Below, one piece after another: positions 24,201-48,606 of a stretch of 64,000 nt of DNA (position 1 is the first letter of the stretch; each line of letters opens with the position of its first letter). The notes below the pieces were generated by a model. The model saw nothing but the letters and a program-made list of their open reading frames with translations, had not been told where the DNA came from and searched no databases. This stretch comes from Cymbomonas tetramitiformis (Eukaryota; Chlorophyta; Pyramimonadophyceae; Pyramimonadales; Pyramimonadaceae): the NCBI GenBank assembly GCA_001247695.2, contig LGRX02025793.1, positions 1 through 64,000 of the forward strand, written 5' to 3'. A program made the translations under genes and the position numbers.

Positions 24201-27200
24201 AGAACAACGCGACGGAGGCAAGGAGGACAATCCGCTCCTTACTGATCCACTCCTATTCTTTAAAAATCCCCAGCTTGCACCATCGGTGCCTCAAGGCCTG
24301 GAGGGCGACACGGCAAGCACTTTGCAGGCTGTGAAGGGCCCCAGCACTGGGTGCGCTCTCCGAAAAGTAGCAACCCAAAATTTCCACGATCCTCGGTGCT
24401 TTCTTTCGGCTCCTGCGTTGTTCTGCATTCTTCTGGCTTCGACTAGTATTCCCGGTTGTGTGAAAGTCCGTCTGTTCCGGGGCTCCTGATGTTCTTAATG
24501 CTTGCGGTATACAGATTCTCCTCGGAGATCCTCATCGGTGCCGACGGTGAAGAATGCTGCTTCGAAGAGGCCCGTGCCGCCCGGTGGATGGAGGAACACA
24601 AGGAGGACGTGGTGTACCAAAAAGCACCCGAAGTGCCACAAGCGGGCAAGCTGGAAGGTAATGCATGAACACTCAAACCGAGCCGTTCGTGGGAGGGTCT
24701 TGTTACACACTCAGGGCTTTAAACCTGTGGAAGTTCGACGACTTACTAGAGTGGAGTTGGGCTCTTGTAGTGTCAAGGGCAGAGTCATAGGTGAAGGGGA
24801 CGGGTTGTCTGAGTGACGGGCTACGGCTCACCGCCACTGGACTACCACAGGGCAGTAAGCAGGTGTTGGGAGTGCCTTACCGAGTGGTGGCTCTCGTTGT
24901 GGTCAGGCGTTCTTCTCCCTCATCGTGATATCTTTCAGTAGGAAGTGGCTTATTCTTGAGTGGCTTGGTCATTTTGGGGTGAAGCAGTTGAGAGTGATGA
25001 GAACAATGACGCGAGGTCTCGGCAGCGGAAGGGGAAGCGGCCGCTCGCGCCTCTGCAGCCAGTAGCTTTGGACCCACACACGCAACCTGTGGCGGAGGTG
25101 ATGCCCGCACCGACTTCGGTGAGTGTTGCACAGCCACCTTCCGTCGTGCAGCCCGAGCTGCCACGTGCAAACAGCGGATTCGAGCCCACCGTGAACATTA
25201 CCATCAACACCAGGGAAGCCTTCGCGGACATCATGTCCATGTTCGGCGGTGACCTGCCCTCCGGGAGTGGAGCTCCGAAGGGCTCCCCATCTCCTGGGTA
25301 CGTGGCCGAGCCAGCTGCTACCAGCCCTCAGCATGATGAAGCCGGAGACAGCTTGGAGGTGTATGAGGAGGGCAACACGATGGCGGTGCCAAATATTGGG
25401 GCCCCGGGCGGTGACGCAGAGCACGAGGAGTTTGCACTGTTCCAGGATCCAGAATTTGCTACTAACCACAACCTGCCTGCGGTTACCCTAGGCGTTGGTA
25501 TGGCAGTTGGCGCCACACCTGTGGAAGGTAGCAGCAGCGCGCAAAATGCCATGCCCCGACGTCTCGCCTTCACTCCCATCGAACCAAGCCCGCAGGCTGT
25601 GGAGGTGTACTCTGCCGCCGCTGCCACGCTGGAAGAGCCGTCTGAAATGGAATACGATCCGGAACAAGAGAACATGGGCGAGCGCGGTCCTCCCGGCCGG
25701 ACCCTGGAAGGGAATGCTGCAGCACGGGTTTTTCAGGTCAGCACCTGGTTTCGAAGGCTTCTTGGCACGATTCACTCCCAATCCTGGGGTATGGCATCAA
25801 CTCAGCCAAAGAGAGACGCAGCCGCAGTCCTGGGGACCCATGCCAGAGCCATTATTCCAGGGGGCAAAAGACGAAGCGATCACTGCGCTACCTACCTGCA
25901 GAATATAGTAGGGATTTAACTTCTCCTTTTCTGCGAGGGAGGGTACCATCTTTGGGAGAGGTAAAGTTTCGGCTTGAACCGTGTGGCCGTTCCTGACAAC
26001 GAGATAGGTCTTGAGTGACCTTTTGGGAATGCCGGGTGACGGGTGAAAACAGCCTCTCCGTGAGGAGCAGCGAGAAGCGCTTGGAGTGATGGTCGATGAA
26101 GAACTGCAGGAGGACGAGGATGGAGAGATGTTCGATCCGAACGAAGCTCTGCGCAACGCAGCACAGTATGCAGGCACCGGGTGTGGCCTCAGCGCACCCA
26201 CCCACAGCCCGCCGTCAAATAATAGCATATGTATGTTTGGTGCTGTGCCAGTCGTTCACGTTCTGCTCCTTACTGTAAGCTACGCACGGTAGAACGCAGG
26301 TGAGATAGCTTCCGGTTAGACCTCTTGGATTATCATAAAAGACGTTGCGGTGCGGTGCCGCGGTGCTTGAATCTCCAGCTACTCGGTGATCGTACGTGCC
26401 CTTGAGCAGTGCTCTGAGATTGGCAGATTTTCCAGCTCCATCACCAAGATATGCCCTTCATTCCTGAGCTTTGGGCCAAAGAGTGTTGGGTGTCGTACAT
26501 GTCTGTGCTGCAGGGCTATCCACGATGACTTCATTGTGTACGGAGACGATGACCCGGTGCATATGAGGGATGTCTCGGACGAGAGCGTTGCAGGGGGGTC
26601 ATACGCAGCGCCTGCTGGCAATGGCCATGAGCCCTTAGCAGGCGCGAGCCGCCAAGATAGCACCAGGTACTGTGTGACTGTAGCCATTGGCTACGCAGAT
26701 GGTGTGTATACAACTGATCCGGGTTCCTCTCGCTGGAAGGTGGCAAGTGTGACCTCCGATGCTTTCTCCGCTGGACCTAGCTTTATATTTATTTATTTTC
26801 TAGTGTTGTGGGGGGATGATGCAGCCCTGAGTCATCAACAGTAACTGTGGACCCGTTTTCTGAAGACGCCGTGGAGTTCATGATGGCAGCACCGGGCAAC
26901 GCACCCCTCCACGAGTTGGAGGGAGTGTTCTCTCATGGCCCGGAGCCCATTCCAGAAGAGGTGTGGCGATGGGATAGCCCTAGGTGCTTGGTGCATTGGG
27001 GTGTCGCCATTCCGCTGCCGTCCCTTTGGTCCACACAAGTGCTGAAGAGATGTCATGGGAATGCAGGTAACTGTGGTGTTACAAATGGTGCGACGTGGGG
27101 GAGCCACGTCATCAAGTAGCACTGCGTTGCGCCTTGGGGACACCACTTACCTGCTGAAGGGCTGCCTTGGCTCCGGTGCTTATGCCCAGGTGTACGAGGT

Positions 27201-29135
27201 ACAGCTCTCTTATCTTTCTACCTGAGGGGGGCACTTTCCTGCACTGTCTCCGCCATATCGCAAAGGGTGAACAGAAATCCGTATCACGCTTTGGACATCG
27301 TCGCCATGTGGACTGCCGATTCGTTTGTTCATATATCGATTCTTTTGTTCATATACTGCTTGTTCAGCGGTGCCGATCATTTTTGTACCATCAAGTTTGA
27401 GCAGATGCATATTTAATGAGGTTATTGATGTGCTGTGGGGTGGCTGAAGTACACTTCCCGTGGTGGTACAGCGCGTGTGTGAAAAACATCCGAGCCACCA
27501 GGCGCCTTAGTTTCTTCGGTGCGTGCAGGCATATCCCCTCATGCCCGATCAAGATGAGGATATGGCGGATGATGATGGCAATGTATTTGCGCTTAAGGTG
27601 AGCCGTGGTGCTGCGTTCACAATTCGGCTTCCGCTGCACTTGAGTTATCCTTTCAGTGCGCTGCGAATCGGAGATGAACAATTTGGATGACCGGAGTGCG
27701 TGCCTTGCACTTGAGTTATCCTTTCGGTGCGCTGCGAATCGGAGGTGAACAATTTGGATGACCGGAGTGCGTGCCTTGCATTTGAGCGTGTTGACAGGTG
27801 CAAAGCCCGGCTTGCCCGTGGGAGTACTGCGTGCTAAATAGGCTGCAGTCGCGGTTGCCCGAGGACGACGAGCGCAGCGCCATGTTCCTAAGTGCACACC
27901 GGGTGCATGTGTACCCCTCGCACAGCATGCTGCTGTGCGACTTTGCAGAGCATGGTTCCCTGCAGGGGGCCATCAATGCATACCTGAGCAAGGGCCTTCA
28001 CATGGATGAGGTGGGTCGAGATGCCCCGGCCCCTTGTGTGAACAGGCTTACATTGGCATTCAACCTCCCTGGCGGCACTGGTGCCCCCCCCTTAAGGCAG
28101 CAATGGCTCACCATGCGTGCATCCAATGTGCTTCTGGGAAATCCAGCCCTACACATAATGTTCAACCTTCTGTTTACCACGCCATCTGTGAACCTGAAAT
28201 CCGATGTTCACTGCGAGATGTGAAGCGGATAACAAAAGTATCAGGTGGAATCCCACTGGCTGATTTAAAGCATCGATTGGGCATCGCTGGGACAGGTGGT
28301 CGTGATGTACTACACGATTGAGATGCTGCATATGATGGAAGCAATGCATGCATGTGGCATCGTGCATGCCGACTTCAAGCCTGACAACCTCATGCTTCGG
28401 AACGGGGGGACCGAGTGGGAAGAGTGGGCTCCTTGGAGGCCGGGCTCCTGGAAAGAGAAGGGACTGATGCTGATTGACTTTGGCAAAGCCATTGACACCA
28501 GATCGTTTCCAGACGAAGCCAGATTTGTTGGAGACAGCCTTACGGTGAGGGTTCTGATCCTGTAGCTGTGTTTGCCTGAAAGGCTATTGTCCGATGTTTC
28601 ATGAGTATGTATCTAGTTGCAAGGACGCCCAAGAATGACTGACAAGATGTCCCTTACAGCTCATCATTCCGCGGTGTTGGGGGTTCTCTGAGACTTGGCC
28701 ATGGGAGCCCTGAAGGTCTTTCTCATGCGGAATTTTGGGATATGTTAACAGGATGCTTTCCGGTGCATGGAGATGCTGGAGGGGAGGCCCTGGAAATATC
28801 AGGCAGATCTCTTTGGGCTTGCTGGGGTTGTGCACTGCATGTTACATGGAAGGTATATGGAGGTGCAATATTTAGAGGGAGAGAGCGGGGCTGCTTGCTA
28901 CGCGCCACAAGAGCCTCTGAAACGCTACTGGCAGACGGAGTTATGGGGGCAGCTCTTCGAGACCTTGCTCAATCCAAACGAGACCACCATGGGAGCGCCC
29001 ACCGCAATGTTGGCTAACCTTCGAGAAATGTTTGAAATGCATCTCGTAGACAATCATGGCAAAATGTCTGTCCTGCGGCAAAGTTTGATGAAACAAACCA
29101 TCATGCTATACAATCAGAGAAATGGTGCAGCCTAG
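21286..29135 (+). CDS. BUB1: MADBUB/BUB1 spindle-checkpoint kinase
   Basis: Nineteen exons: 21286-21422, 21492-21551, 21643-21778, 21975-22019, 22083-22195, 22404-22461, 22683-22782, 22899-22945, 24175-24350, 24515-24657, 24988-25736, 26071-26180, 26514-26666, 26825-27028, 27117-27198, 27529-27597, 27798-28010, 28296-28544, 28752-29135. They sum to 3,228 nt (1,075 residues). The N-terminus has a KEN box at residues 8-10 (ELVKENVQPLKQGR), then the Mad3/BUB1 TPR region (NYAGDDPLKAWL, RYLKLWIKY). EILIGADGEECCFEEARA and NITINTREAFADIMSMF are conserved Bub1-family blocks. The kinase has a glycine loop (GSGAYAQV), lysine in FALK (794), VQSPACPWE, HADFKPDN (889-896) and DFG (926), all key residues present. 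In known species KEN supports APC/C inhibition and the kinase phosphorylates H2A; this gene appears to keep both. The least certain parts are exons 8-9, supported by phase more than by homology. Confidence 0.93.
22946..24174. other. Long intron of the BUB1 gene with an antisense ORF
   Basis: The intron between exons 8 and 9 is 1.2 kb. It contains an antisense ORF (23337-22927, about 136 codons; contains TARQRSTFRIAAGEPSSIY) that I cannot identify. It may be a fragment of a mobile element or chance. Confidence 0.3.
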
Positions 29136-32100
29136 ATCAAGGGATGCAAGATGTTATGCCAAACTTCCATAGCGAAATTCTCATTTCGATCAAACAGCTC
29201 CAAACAATATACATGAAATAATCTTCGAATCAGGTGATTCTTGGAAATATCGTGATCAATGACGGTATGATGCATCATAACCTACTGGCTGAATGACTGA
29301 GCATGTATGCCAGAAATTTGCAGAGCAGCTCAGCTCGTGCCGTATGCCGGCCATGCCATGCCTACAAACGCTCAGATGAAAGGTACCATGGGGTCTTGAA
29401 ATTGATGGAACTTCAGTGTTTTCGATGAAGGGTATAGAATTTCCCAGTCGCAAAAATCGTTTTTTGCACTCGGGGTCTTTCCAGACCTACTGGTATGCCT
29501 CTAAGGAAGTATACGTGTGGGTCGGTGCCGTTCAGTTGTTGTTTACTAACACTGACGCAATCTTAGAATTGCATGTGATTCGGCTCGCTCAACCTTCCGA
29601 ACGCCCAATCGAGTATCCGCTATACCCCGCTCGCTTGTGGGGTATATCGGGCGATGGCAATCGATGCGCAAGAGTTTTAGCATTCCAAAACTGTACCCAC
29701 TGTGTTAATGCTGTTAGCAAGGCGAAAGTTATCGCTACGAATACGCTTTTGCGTGAAAACGCATACTCCACAACTGGGCGCAAGTTGCCCGCTTGAGTGG
29801 ATTCTGAACATGTGAAGAGTGTGTTAGCGGATCCTCAGATTGTTGATACCTACTTGGTACTAACAGATCAGGAACACTATTCGATGCATGCAGATGCTTA
29901 GCAGTATCATGGAGTGTTATGTAATATACGCGGTCAAACAGTCAGTGAGACTGCCCCCGTAAGTTTTGCAAGAAAGGGATCGGAATGCTTACACCGCGAA
30001 GAAAACCTGAACGGGAAAATCGGAAAAAAATTGAACGACTGATGACATTCATTCAGTAATATAATTACCTAGCTGCGAAAAATGCGGTCTGGAGCGAGCA
30101 AAGCTCGCTCCGAGAAACCTGGAAATCGGCCGGCAAAACCTGGAAATTTGGCCCGGAGGATCTAGGAGGGCCCAGGCATGGGGGCCGAGATGAACCTCGT
30201 TCGAAATCAGCCCGCTTTTTCTGGAAATCGAAATGTCTCGTGGAAACGATGTCGGATGAGGAGAAAAAAATTCCAAATACGATTTATAAAATCATACATC
30301 ACAGATGGCACGGAGTCGCAATCATACAAATGAGAACTGTACATCTATGTAAAGGCAAGAGGGTCACCGGCTGGCTCACTACTATACCTGGTGACGTTGT
30401 GACAATTGGCGGAGCTCGCACTCACTCCCACCTACTTAGTTGTACAGTACAGTTGTACCATTGATGTCGCGTGATCTGCTTGGCGAAACTACGTTTTACA
30501 GACCTCCAAAGCAGACTTCCAGTTTCGGTCAGCGGTATGAAAAAACAATACGCCAGTATATAGATAAAATTTGCTGCAGGTTTTGCTCCAAGAGCTTCCG
30601 CAAAGATGCGTTGCAATCTCACAACCGAAGCAAGCACGGGGCCAACTGCATGAAGTTTCCGAGGTGGTTGATAGACTTATGCGGGTCGGTGGAAAGCAAA
30701 TTCTCATTGATGGAGTAGGAAATCTCATCATATCTTATTTGCATGAATGAAACACCTCAAATCTTGTAACGTGGAATATCATATGGAATCGACAGCAGCA
30801 GCCGGCAGCCAATTCGACATAGAGAACGGTGTCGAATAAGACGCCCTATATTATGTCGAGCGAGACCAGGCGAGACACTATTCAGGTACGTTTGCCTCCA
30901 AGGGACTGGAAATTTTCTGGAGACAAATCCAGCACCAAAGCCACGGGGTTCAAAGTCCTACACGCCCGTGTCTGTAAGGTTCTACGCTGGAAGTACAAGT
31001 GTTTCGAGAGCGTGGTATCCCTCACACCATCCCTGACTTAATATTTTCCACGTCAGGCAGTTCATGTACGTTCTTATATATTATCATAATAGACTAACAT
31101 CTTGAACAGCGCAGACTCTTACAGAGGATGCTGACTTAAACCCCCCGACGGCGGACGTCGACAGCTACGGTTACTGGTATAGCTTAAATCGAGGAACCCG
31201 TATATTAATCATTTCGTTAAAAAAAGTCCGGATCGCCTGGTAATCCGCCATGTATCCATGTGCTTGTGGAAGCAATCCCCTGCTAGGCGTTGATTACATG
31301 TGCGAGACGATGGCACTCAACCGGCGACAATTCAGTAGCAAACCTGAAAATAATGGATATCGTCCTGGTCATAGAGCATACTTGGGCTGTTGCAGGGTTC
31401 AGTTGTTGCCTTACCTAAATTATGCTTTCAAGCCAAATTCGTTGTTGATAGCGACAAAATTCCTGTTCTCGGAGTTACACAAATTGTACTATTTCATGCC
31501 CCTCATCGGATGTGACGCTGACTGTCACTGATGTATGTGGGTGCTGCCATGTGAGGTATGGATAATGGCATTCCGCACCGGGCACTATATATTCGTTGAA
31601 TCGAGTTTCACACCAGCTGTCTATTGATGAATGATTCGCAACAAACCAGCAACACAAGAATTCCGTCCCCGACTAGTGAGGTACAAATCGCACCATCATA
31701 CTCTGAAGAATAATTTGCATCGGCACTGGCGCCTGCCTTTCTATTCTGCCGTGCTATTCACATGTACGAGCAGTGCAATACACGAACATCATAAAAAATA
31801 TAACTCAACAACGATAACATATATGGTATAGTTCAGGGAACCTTCACAGCGTTCTTGAATCTGATCTGCTCAAGATAAACAATTTCATTCAGCACAGCTG
31901 ATACCACACATCAAAAGCAAGTATCATTGTGGCCAGTTGCTGTGAATGCCATCGTGAGACATACATGATCTGTCCTACTCCTTGAGGCACTCTTGCGCTG
32001 CTAACAGGCATAAAATAAGCCAGTTCCGCGATTGAGTTGACTCAAGGTCTCAGGTTAGCAAATCAGGGTTACCTCTGTGCAGTAGCATGCGCCCCATGCA

Positions 32101-32233
32101 CTGCAGCACAACAATATGATGGCGCAGGTTGTATGACCATTCCATACAACTAAGTCATTGACATAGGCACATTGGATCGCCGAGGACGCCTGCCTTCACT
32201 TCATCTTGCTTCCTGGACGCGTGCGGCGCTCTC
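29136..32233. other. Intergenic region between BUB1 and the DUF21/CBS gene
   Basis: The two flanking genes converge here. No convincing gene apart from a weak C2H2 zinc-finger ORF at 30440-30718. 30090-30130 contains a short run of GAGCGAGC-like words. Confidence 0.4.
30440..30718 (+). CDS. Possible C2H2 zinc-finger ORF or exon
   Basis: 92 codons including CCRFCSKSFRKDALQSHNRS then KH, close to a C2H2 finger but one residue short between the conserved Phe and Leu. There is no partner exon that I can place. It may be a short gene, an exon or chance. Confidence 0.3.
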   Translation: MYSTVVPLMSRDLLGETTFYRPPKQTSSFGQRYEKTIRQYIDKICCRFCSKSFRKDALQSHNRSKHGANCMKFPRWLIDLCGSVESKFSLME

Positions 32234-43857
<11,624 letters not shown>

Positions 43858-44756
43858 CAAATGGTACGGCTGAACTACGCCGGCGTACGGGCCTCCGATT
43901 GCGAAATAACGTTGGTGGTCACAATGCGAAACAGCCAACTATCGCAGAAGTTCAAGAATGAGGTTACTATTCGAACAATTTGGGTTTCAGTGAATATCCT
44001 TGGTATTTTAAAGTCGCCCTGTTTGCTTTGTGTGAGCGAGTGGGATCATGCAAATCCTTGCGTTTCTTTATTATTATGGTCGGTTGACACAGCAGCGGGT
44101 CTGGCAGAATTTAATACTGTATAGTTTATAATACTCAAAGAGTGTCACCAAACAGCTCAACAGCAAACAGGAACACGATCCAGTTCCAAGCTTCCAACCA
44201 TCGTGTCGAGCATATCTTTGAGATTGACGGTTCTATTTCTTTTTCGTTTTTGGCCAAATATTGAATTAGGGTGGTGATAACATCCTTCGTGGCAATGATT
44301 TAGATATTTATAGCCGTCGATCTTTATCGCAATCACAGCTGGGTAATCTCAGTGCAGAGATCGTCACATCTCACCGCTCTCGCCTGTCGTGTCTCCATCG
44401 TGTCAAATGTATGTGCATTTGCACATGATACCACACATGTGGTAATGAGAAGTTCATGGTTTAGTGGCTACTTTGTAAACCATGGTATCGCGAAACCATG
44501 GTTTACAAACCGTGGATTCGCGAAACCACGGTTCCCCCGAATATTCCGCCTGATGGCGCCTGGGTGGCGGGGGATATACATCAGGTTCATGACCTAATCG
44601 AACTGGAATTTTCGATGACGACGATGACTCGAAATTTTCGTGAGACACTGTGTATAAAACTATTTTCGATCTGACGGTTCAATTACACGTACACAGTCAT
44701 CGGACGCAAATGCATCGGTGTTGGGAAGTTCGAACTGTTTCTTAATCACTTTCGGC
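43858..44756. other. Presumed 5' flank of the DUF21/CBS gene
   Basis: No gene recognised. It contains a cluster of palindromic words at 44455-44535 (listed separately). Confidence 0.3.
44455..44535. repeat. Palindromic repeat cluster (CCATGG / TTTCGCGAAA), copy 1
   Basis: Alternating palindromes: aaaccatggtatcgcgaaac, catggtttacaaaccgtgg, attcgcgaaaccacggtt. The same words recur at 49014-49155 and 49270-49290. Confidence 0.8.
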
Positions 44757-44760
44757 TTAA

Positions 44761-45239
44761 GGGTAGGGTGCCGTGATCTCACGAATTAAAAAGTATTGAT
44801 CACAATTTCCATAGTTAACACAATTAAATTTTCATTGCAAAGCTGCCACTTGTTGAAATTTATAGCGCAGAATTTTGCAACATGACCCCCTATTTTTATT
44901 GGCTAGGATCCAAGAATGGTGAGTTAACGTGGTATAAAAAAAACCTCAGGCAAAGTTATCACGTAGATTTATTTTTAGAATTTATGTATCGATTGCATAT
45001 ACTAAATTATCACTATTTGATTTTATAAAAAATATTTCTCGAAAATGACGTGATAACTTTTCCTGAGGTTTTTTTTATGTCACGTTGACTCACCATTCTT
45101 GGATCCTAACCAATAAAAATAGGGGGTTATGTTGCAAAATTCGCCTCTAAGATTTTTTGAAAGTTAGTTACTTTGTGGATTGTGTTATGAAATTTAATTC
45201 CAGAAAAATGGTTTGAAACCTTCTGCGGGCACCCTACCC
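44761..45239. mobile_element. Fold-back MITE with TTAA target duplications
   Basis: A 479-bp element with terminal inverted repeats GGGTAGGGTGCC / GGCACCCTACCC, flanked on both sides by TTAA (44757-44760 and 45240-45243). Most of both arms are complementary (for example ttattggctaggatccaaga against tcttggatcctaaccaataa). TTAA duplication is typical of piggyBac-type transposition. There is no coding capacity. Confidence 0.85.
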
Positions 45240-45253
45240 TTAAGGTTCAGCTC

Positions 45254-45302
45254 AAAATACACCGCTGCGGCGGACCTGGGTCAGCAGCAGCGGTGTATTT
45301 TT
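45254..45302. other. Hairpin with T-run
   Basis: AAAATACACCGCTGC is followed 18 bases later by GCAGCGGTGTATTTTTT, a 15-bp stem. It lies just outside the MITE. Function unknown. Confidence 0.6.
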
Positions 45303-45633
45303 TATCACATATCATTGCACTGCCATACAGCATATCACAATTGCATATATGCATACATACTACACTTGCAAACGCATGTCTACCTTCGCGAGATCTCATC
45401 TTCGGCTCATTTGCGCGAACGAAGATGATCACGGGAGGGGTAGCCATCCGCACAACCCACCGCACGAACAAACGTGATCATACACCTGTATCACGCATAG
45501 TATGCAAGGGTGTCGTTTCTAGGCTCCCAGGTTTGTTCATGTCGCTTGAGCGGATGAACAGTACTTGGGAGCTACGCGACTTCCCTTGATGGCCGCGTCA
45601 AGGAATGATACATATACATTCCTTGACGCGACC

Positions 45634-48162
45634 TGGCAGAAAAGGCTAATATATGATATATATATTAGGCTGGCGGAAGCACTTACAGGGTGTGACACCG
45701 TGATACACTGCAGACTAAGATGAGATAATAAAATAACTCTGAGGTTTTATTATCGAACTGGCGGAACGAACTGGCGGAAGCAGGCTGACGTGGCACCTCG
45801 GGTCAAGGGGTGATCAGAGAGAGTGTGACTGCCCGCCACCTTATGGGGGGGGCTGAAAGTCCCATCTCACATCACACCACCTCACTCCGAAGGCGTGAGG
45901 TGCCACAACAAGATAGGCAAGCTCGCATCCCAAACCTAAACCCTAGGCAAAAATAGGCAGCAGTTACAGGCCCGATGGGACCTCTCACAGTTTGAAACTA
46001 CTGCACTACAAGCTAGAGCTGTCCATTGCAAGTGTCTGTTTGCTTTAATGTTGCACACCACCAGACCGTGATGCGTCCGGTGGCGGGTCGATTGCGCCAT
46101 CGGCGAGAGGCCGTGATCCACTGAAACTCGGCAACCAGATGGGCCCCTGCGTGTAAGCAGGGCAGTGGTCCCACTCGTCCTCGTCGTCGGCAGGTGCGAG
46201 TGAACGGGCAGCAGCCAGATGGACACCACCGCCTCGATCGAGACCGCCGGGATGCACAGAGGGGTGTGGAACATCGCTGGGAGGCACATCACGAAAAGGG
46301 GCGTAGCCAGGTGAGTCAGGGGAGGGCGGATCCTCGGGCGGCCAATCCTCAGGGGGCGGCAGCCGCAACGTCATGGCGGCTGCACCCTCGGTCGCGGGCG
46401 GCTTCTCCGTGGCCGACGCGAGCTGAGGTACTGCCTGCTTCGTCCATGGCGGCGAAACAGGACGTGCAGCGGCGGCGAAGTCAGGGGCCTTACCGTCCGC
46501 GTACGCCTCCTTGCAAATGCGTGGGCAGAGGCCCTTCGTCTCCTGGTGGGCACACGTCACACCATACAAGCGGAAGCATGTGACGCAGGGGAAACCAGTG
46601 CCAAACCACTTTTTGAAGAGCATGTCGCCCTCTGCCTTGCTTCCACTCACCAACCGGTGCCTCGCGTCGCTCTCGTCGCTTGGACTTGGTGGCATCGAAG
46701 CTGTAGGCCGCAGCACCACCAGAGGCGGAGGACACAGCCTTCCCCGCAAGCTTGGCGAAGGGGGACTCGTCGCGAAAGACGGTCCGAAGCTCGAGCTGGA
46801 GGGAAGAAAAAGTGTGAATCGCACCAGCCCTTAAGTTGCGTAGCACCACCAGGTACAAGGGGGACACGTAGCACGAATTCGCCGCGGACGCGGCCAGGAT
46901 GTGCCAGAGATCTCGGACTCGCTCTCGGTCAGTGTAGGTGGAGTGCGTGCGGGCGTGCTTGTCCATGAGCTTGCTGATGACCTCCAATTGCGGAGCTGGG
47001 TCCTTCTTCTCGTCGATGATTACAGCGCGCAACCTCGTCCAGAAGCGCTCAGTGTCGGGGTCAGGGATGCCCTCCACGAAAAAACGCAAGCGCTGGAGAG
47101 CACAGCGGCCATCGCCAGGGTGCACCTTGGCCGACTCGTTGTACAAACGCAGAGCCGAGCCGCGGAGAAAAACGGGCAAAATGGTGAAGATGAGCTCGTT
47201 GAGGACCATGTGGTAGGCCTCGTACTCGTTGTCCAAGTCGAGGAGCATGTCGAACTCGTAGTGCGAAATGGGCCCCAAGACGTGGTGAATGCTGCTGAGC
47301 AATATAGCGAAGTCAGTCTCAGCGTCCGAAGTGTCCAGAGTGATACCAACGTTCTTCTTGAATTCGTGGGCGTGCAAAAGGGTGAGAACGTCCTCAGCGT
47401 AAGTAAATGCGTAAGTCATCTTGTCGGAGTACTCGTCCTCTCTCCCTTCTTCCACGGGTGTAGAGACCCATACAGCCGGATCCCGATGAAATTCGGCAGC
47501 AGCGGCGGAAGGGCCAACACAAGTGGGTCGTGTGCGCAATGAAGATGTCGTGACAATGCGTCGGGCAGCGCCCCGCGGGCGGCCTCCATTGGTGGGAGAT
47601 GTTTCAGATTCTCCGGAAGCACGTTGGCGGGCGGCGCGGATCGCTGCATGTGACGGGGTGGCCATTGCAGGGATGAAATATTCCAGTTTGAAAAATGCAG
47701 AGATGTGGCGAAACCAAACACGCCGATAAGAAGGGGTGAAGGTCTCGTTGATTCCTGCTGAAGTTGGTCGAAAAAAATACAATTTTCCGGAGTACGTGCG
47801 GAGTTACGTGCGGAGGTACGTGCGGGTTACGTGCGGGTTACGTGCGGGTTACGTGCGGGTTACGTGCGTGATCAAAGTAGCCGAGAAAACGGATGCCACA
47901 CCAAAGATGGTGGACCGATAACCTGACAGAAAAGGCTAATATATGATATATATATTAGGCTGGTGGAAGCACTTACAGGGTGTGACACCGTGATACACTG
48001 CAGACTAAGATGAGATAATAAAATAACTCTGAGGTTTTATTATCGAACTGGCGGAACGAACTGGTGGAAGCAGGCTGACGTGGCACCTCGGGTCAAGGGG
48101 TGATCAGAGAGAGTGTGACTGCCCCACCTTATGGGGGGGGCTGAAAGTCTCATCTCACATGA
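45634..48162 (-). mobile_element. Non-autonomous gag-only LTR retrotransposon (element 2)
   Basis: LTRs at 45634-45874 and 47934-48162 belong to the same family as element 1, in opposite orientation. The target duplication CGACC lies at 45629-45633 and 48163-48167. The LTRs differ at roughly half a dozen sites plus small indels, and the 5' terminal base pair has mutated (TC instead of TG), so it is older than elements 1 and 3. It has the CGTAACCCGCACG tandem repeat in its leader, a gag ORF and a GTGAGGTGGTG tract at the 3' LTR. No pol. Confidence 0.9.
46045..47665 (-). pseudogene. Gag-like ORF of element 2 with a frameshift
   Basis: Starts at MATPSHAAIRAARQRA (ATG 47665). A capsid-like helical region follows (AETDFAILLSSIHHVLGPIS, LVVLRNLRAGAIHTFSSLQ). 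At about 46630-46650 the frame changes; the downstream frame continues with KKWFGTGFPCVTCFRLYGVT and further cysteines (a zinc-site candidate), a proline/aspartate-rich linker and THHGLVVCNIK, ending near 46045. The single-base shift probably inactivates the protein unless it is programmed. Confidence 0.7.
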
Positions 48163-48391
48163 CGACCATAGTACCGGTGCTTGCTTAACTTCCGTTAAGC
48201 AAGCATAGTACAAGGCATACGATACGTTTCATATAGGTTTCATATACATAAAACGTTTGGCTGCAGATTTCAGCGCTCTCCGCAAACCCAAACCCGAAGG
48301 CATTCCGTACCCAAACCCATGCATCAAAATGAGAGCGCATGCGCACAGCACTTGCCCACAGGGCATACATATACCATATATATATCACATA

Positions 48392-48601
48392 TGTCAAATA
48401 TATAGTCGGGTGTATATATCGGATAACGGAGAATAAACCCTGAGTTTAGGGTTTCGATATCAGAACGGTAAAAGTCTCAGATTGATAAAAGAGATACACA
48501 TAAATACTAACGGGTGTTTCCCGTCTACTGGTGACGGTCACCCAGCCTACTATAGGAAGTGACAGGTGACAGTCTTGACTGTCGGTGTGTCACATCCAGC
48601 A
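48392..48601 (-). mobile_element. Solo LTR related to elements 3 and 4
   Basis: 210 bp starting TGTCAAATATATAGTCGGG and ending GTGTCACATCCAGCA, with the target duplication ACATA at 48387-48391 and 48602-48606. It is diverged internally from the other LTRs. No internal region remains. Confidence 0.85.
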
Positions 48602-48606
48602 ACATA

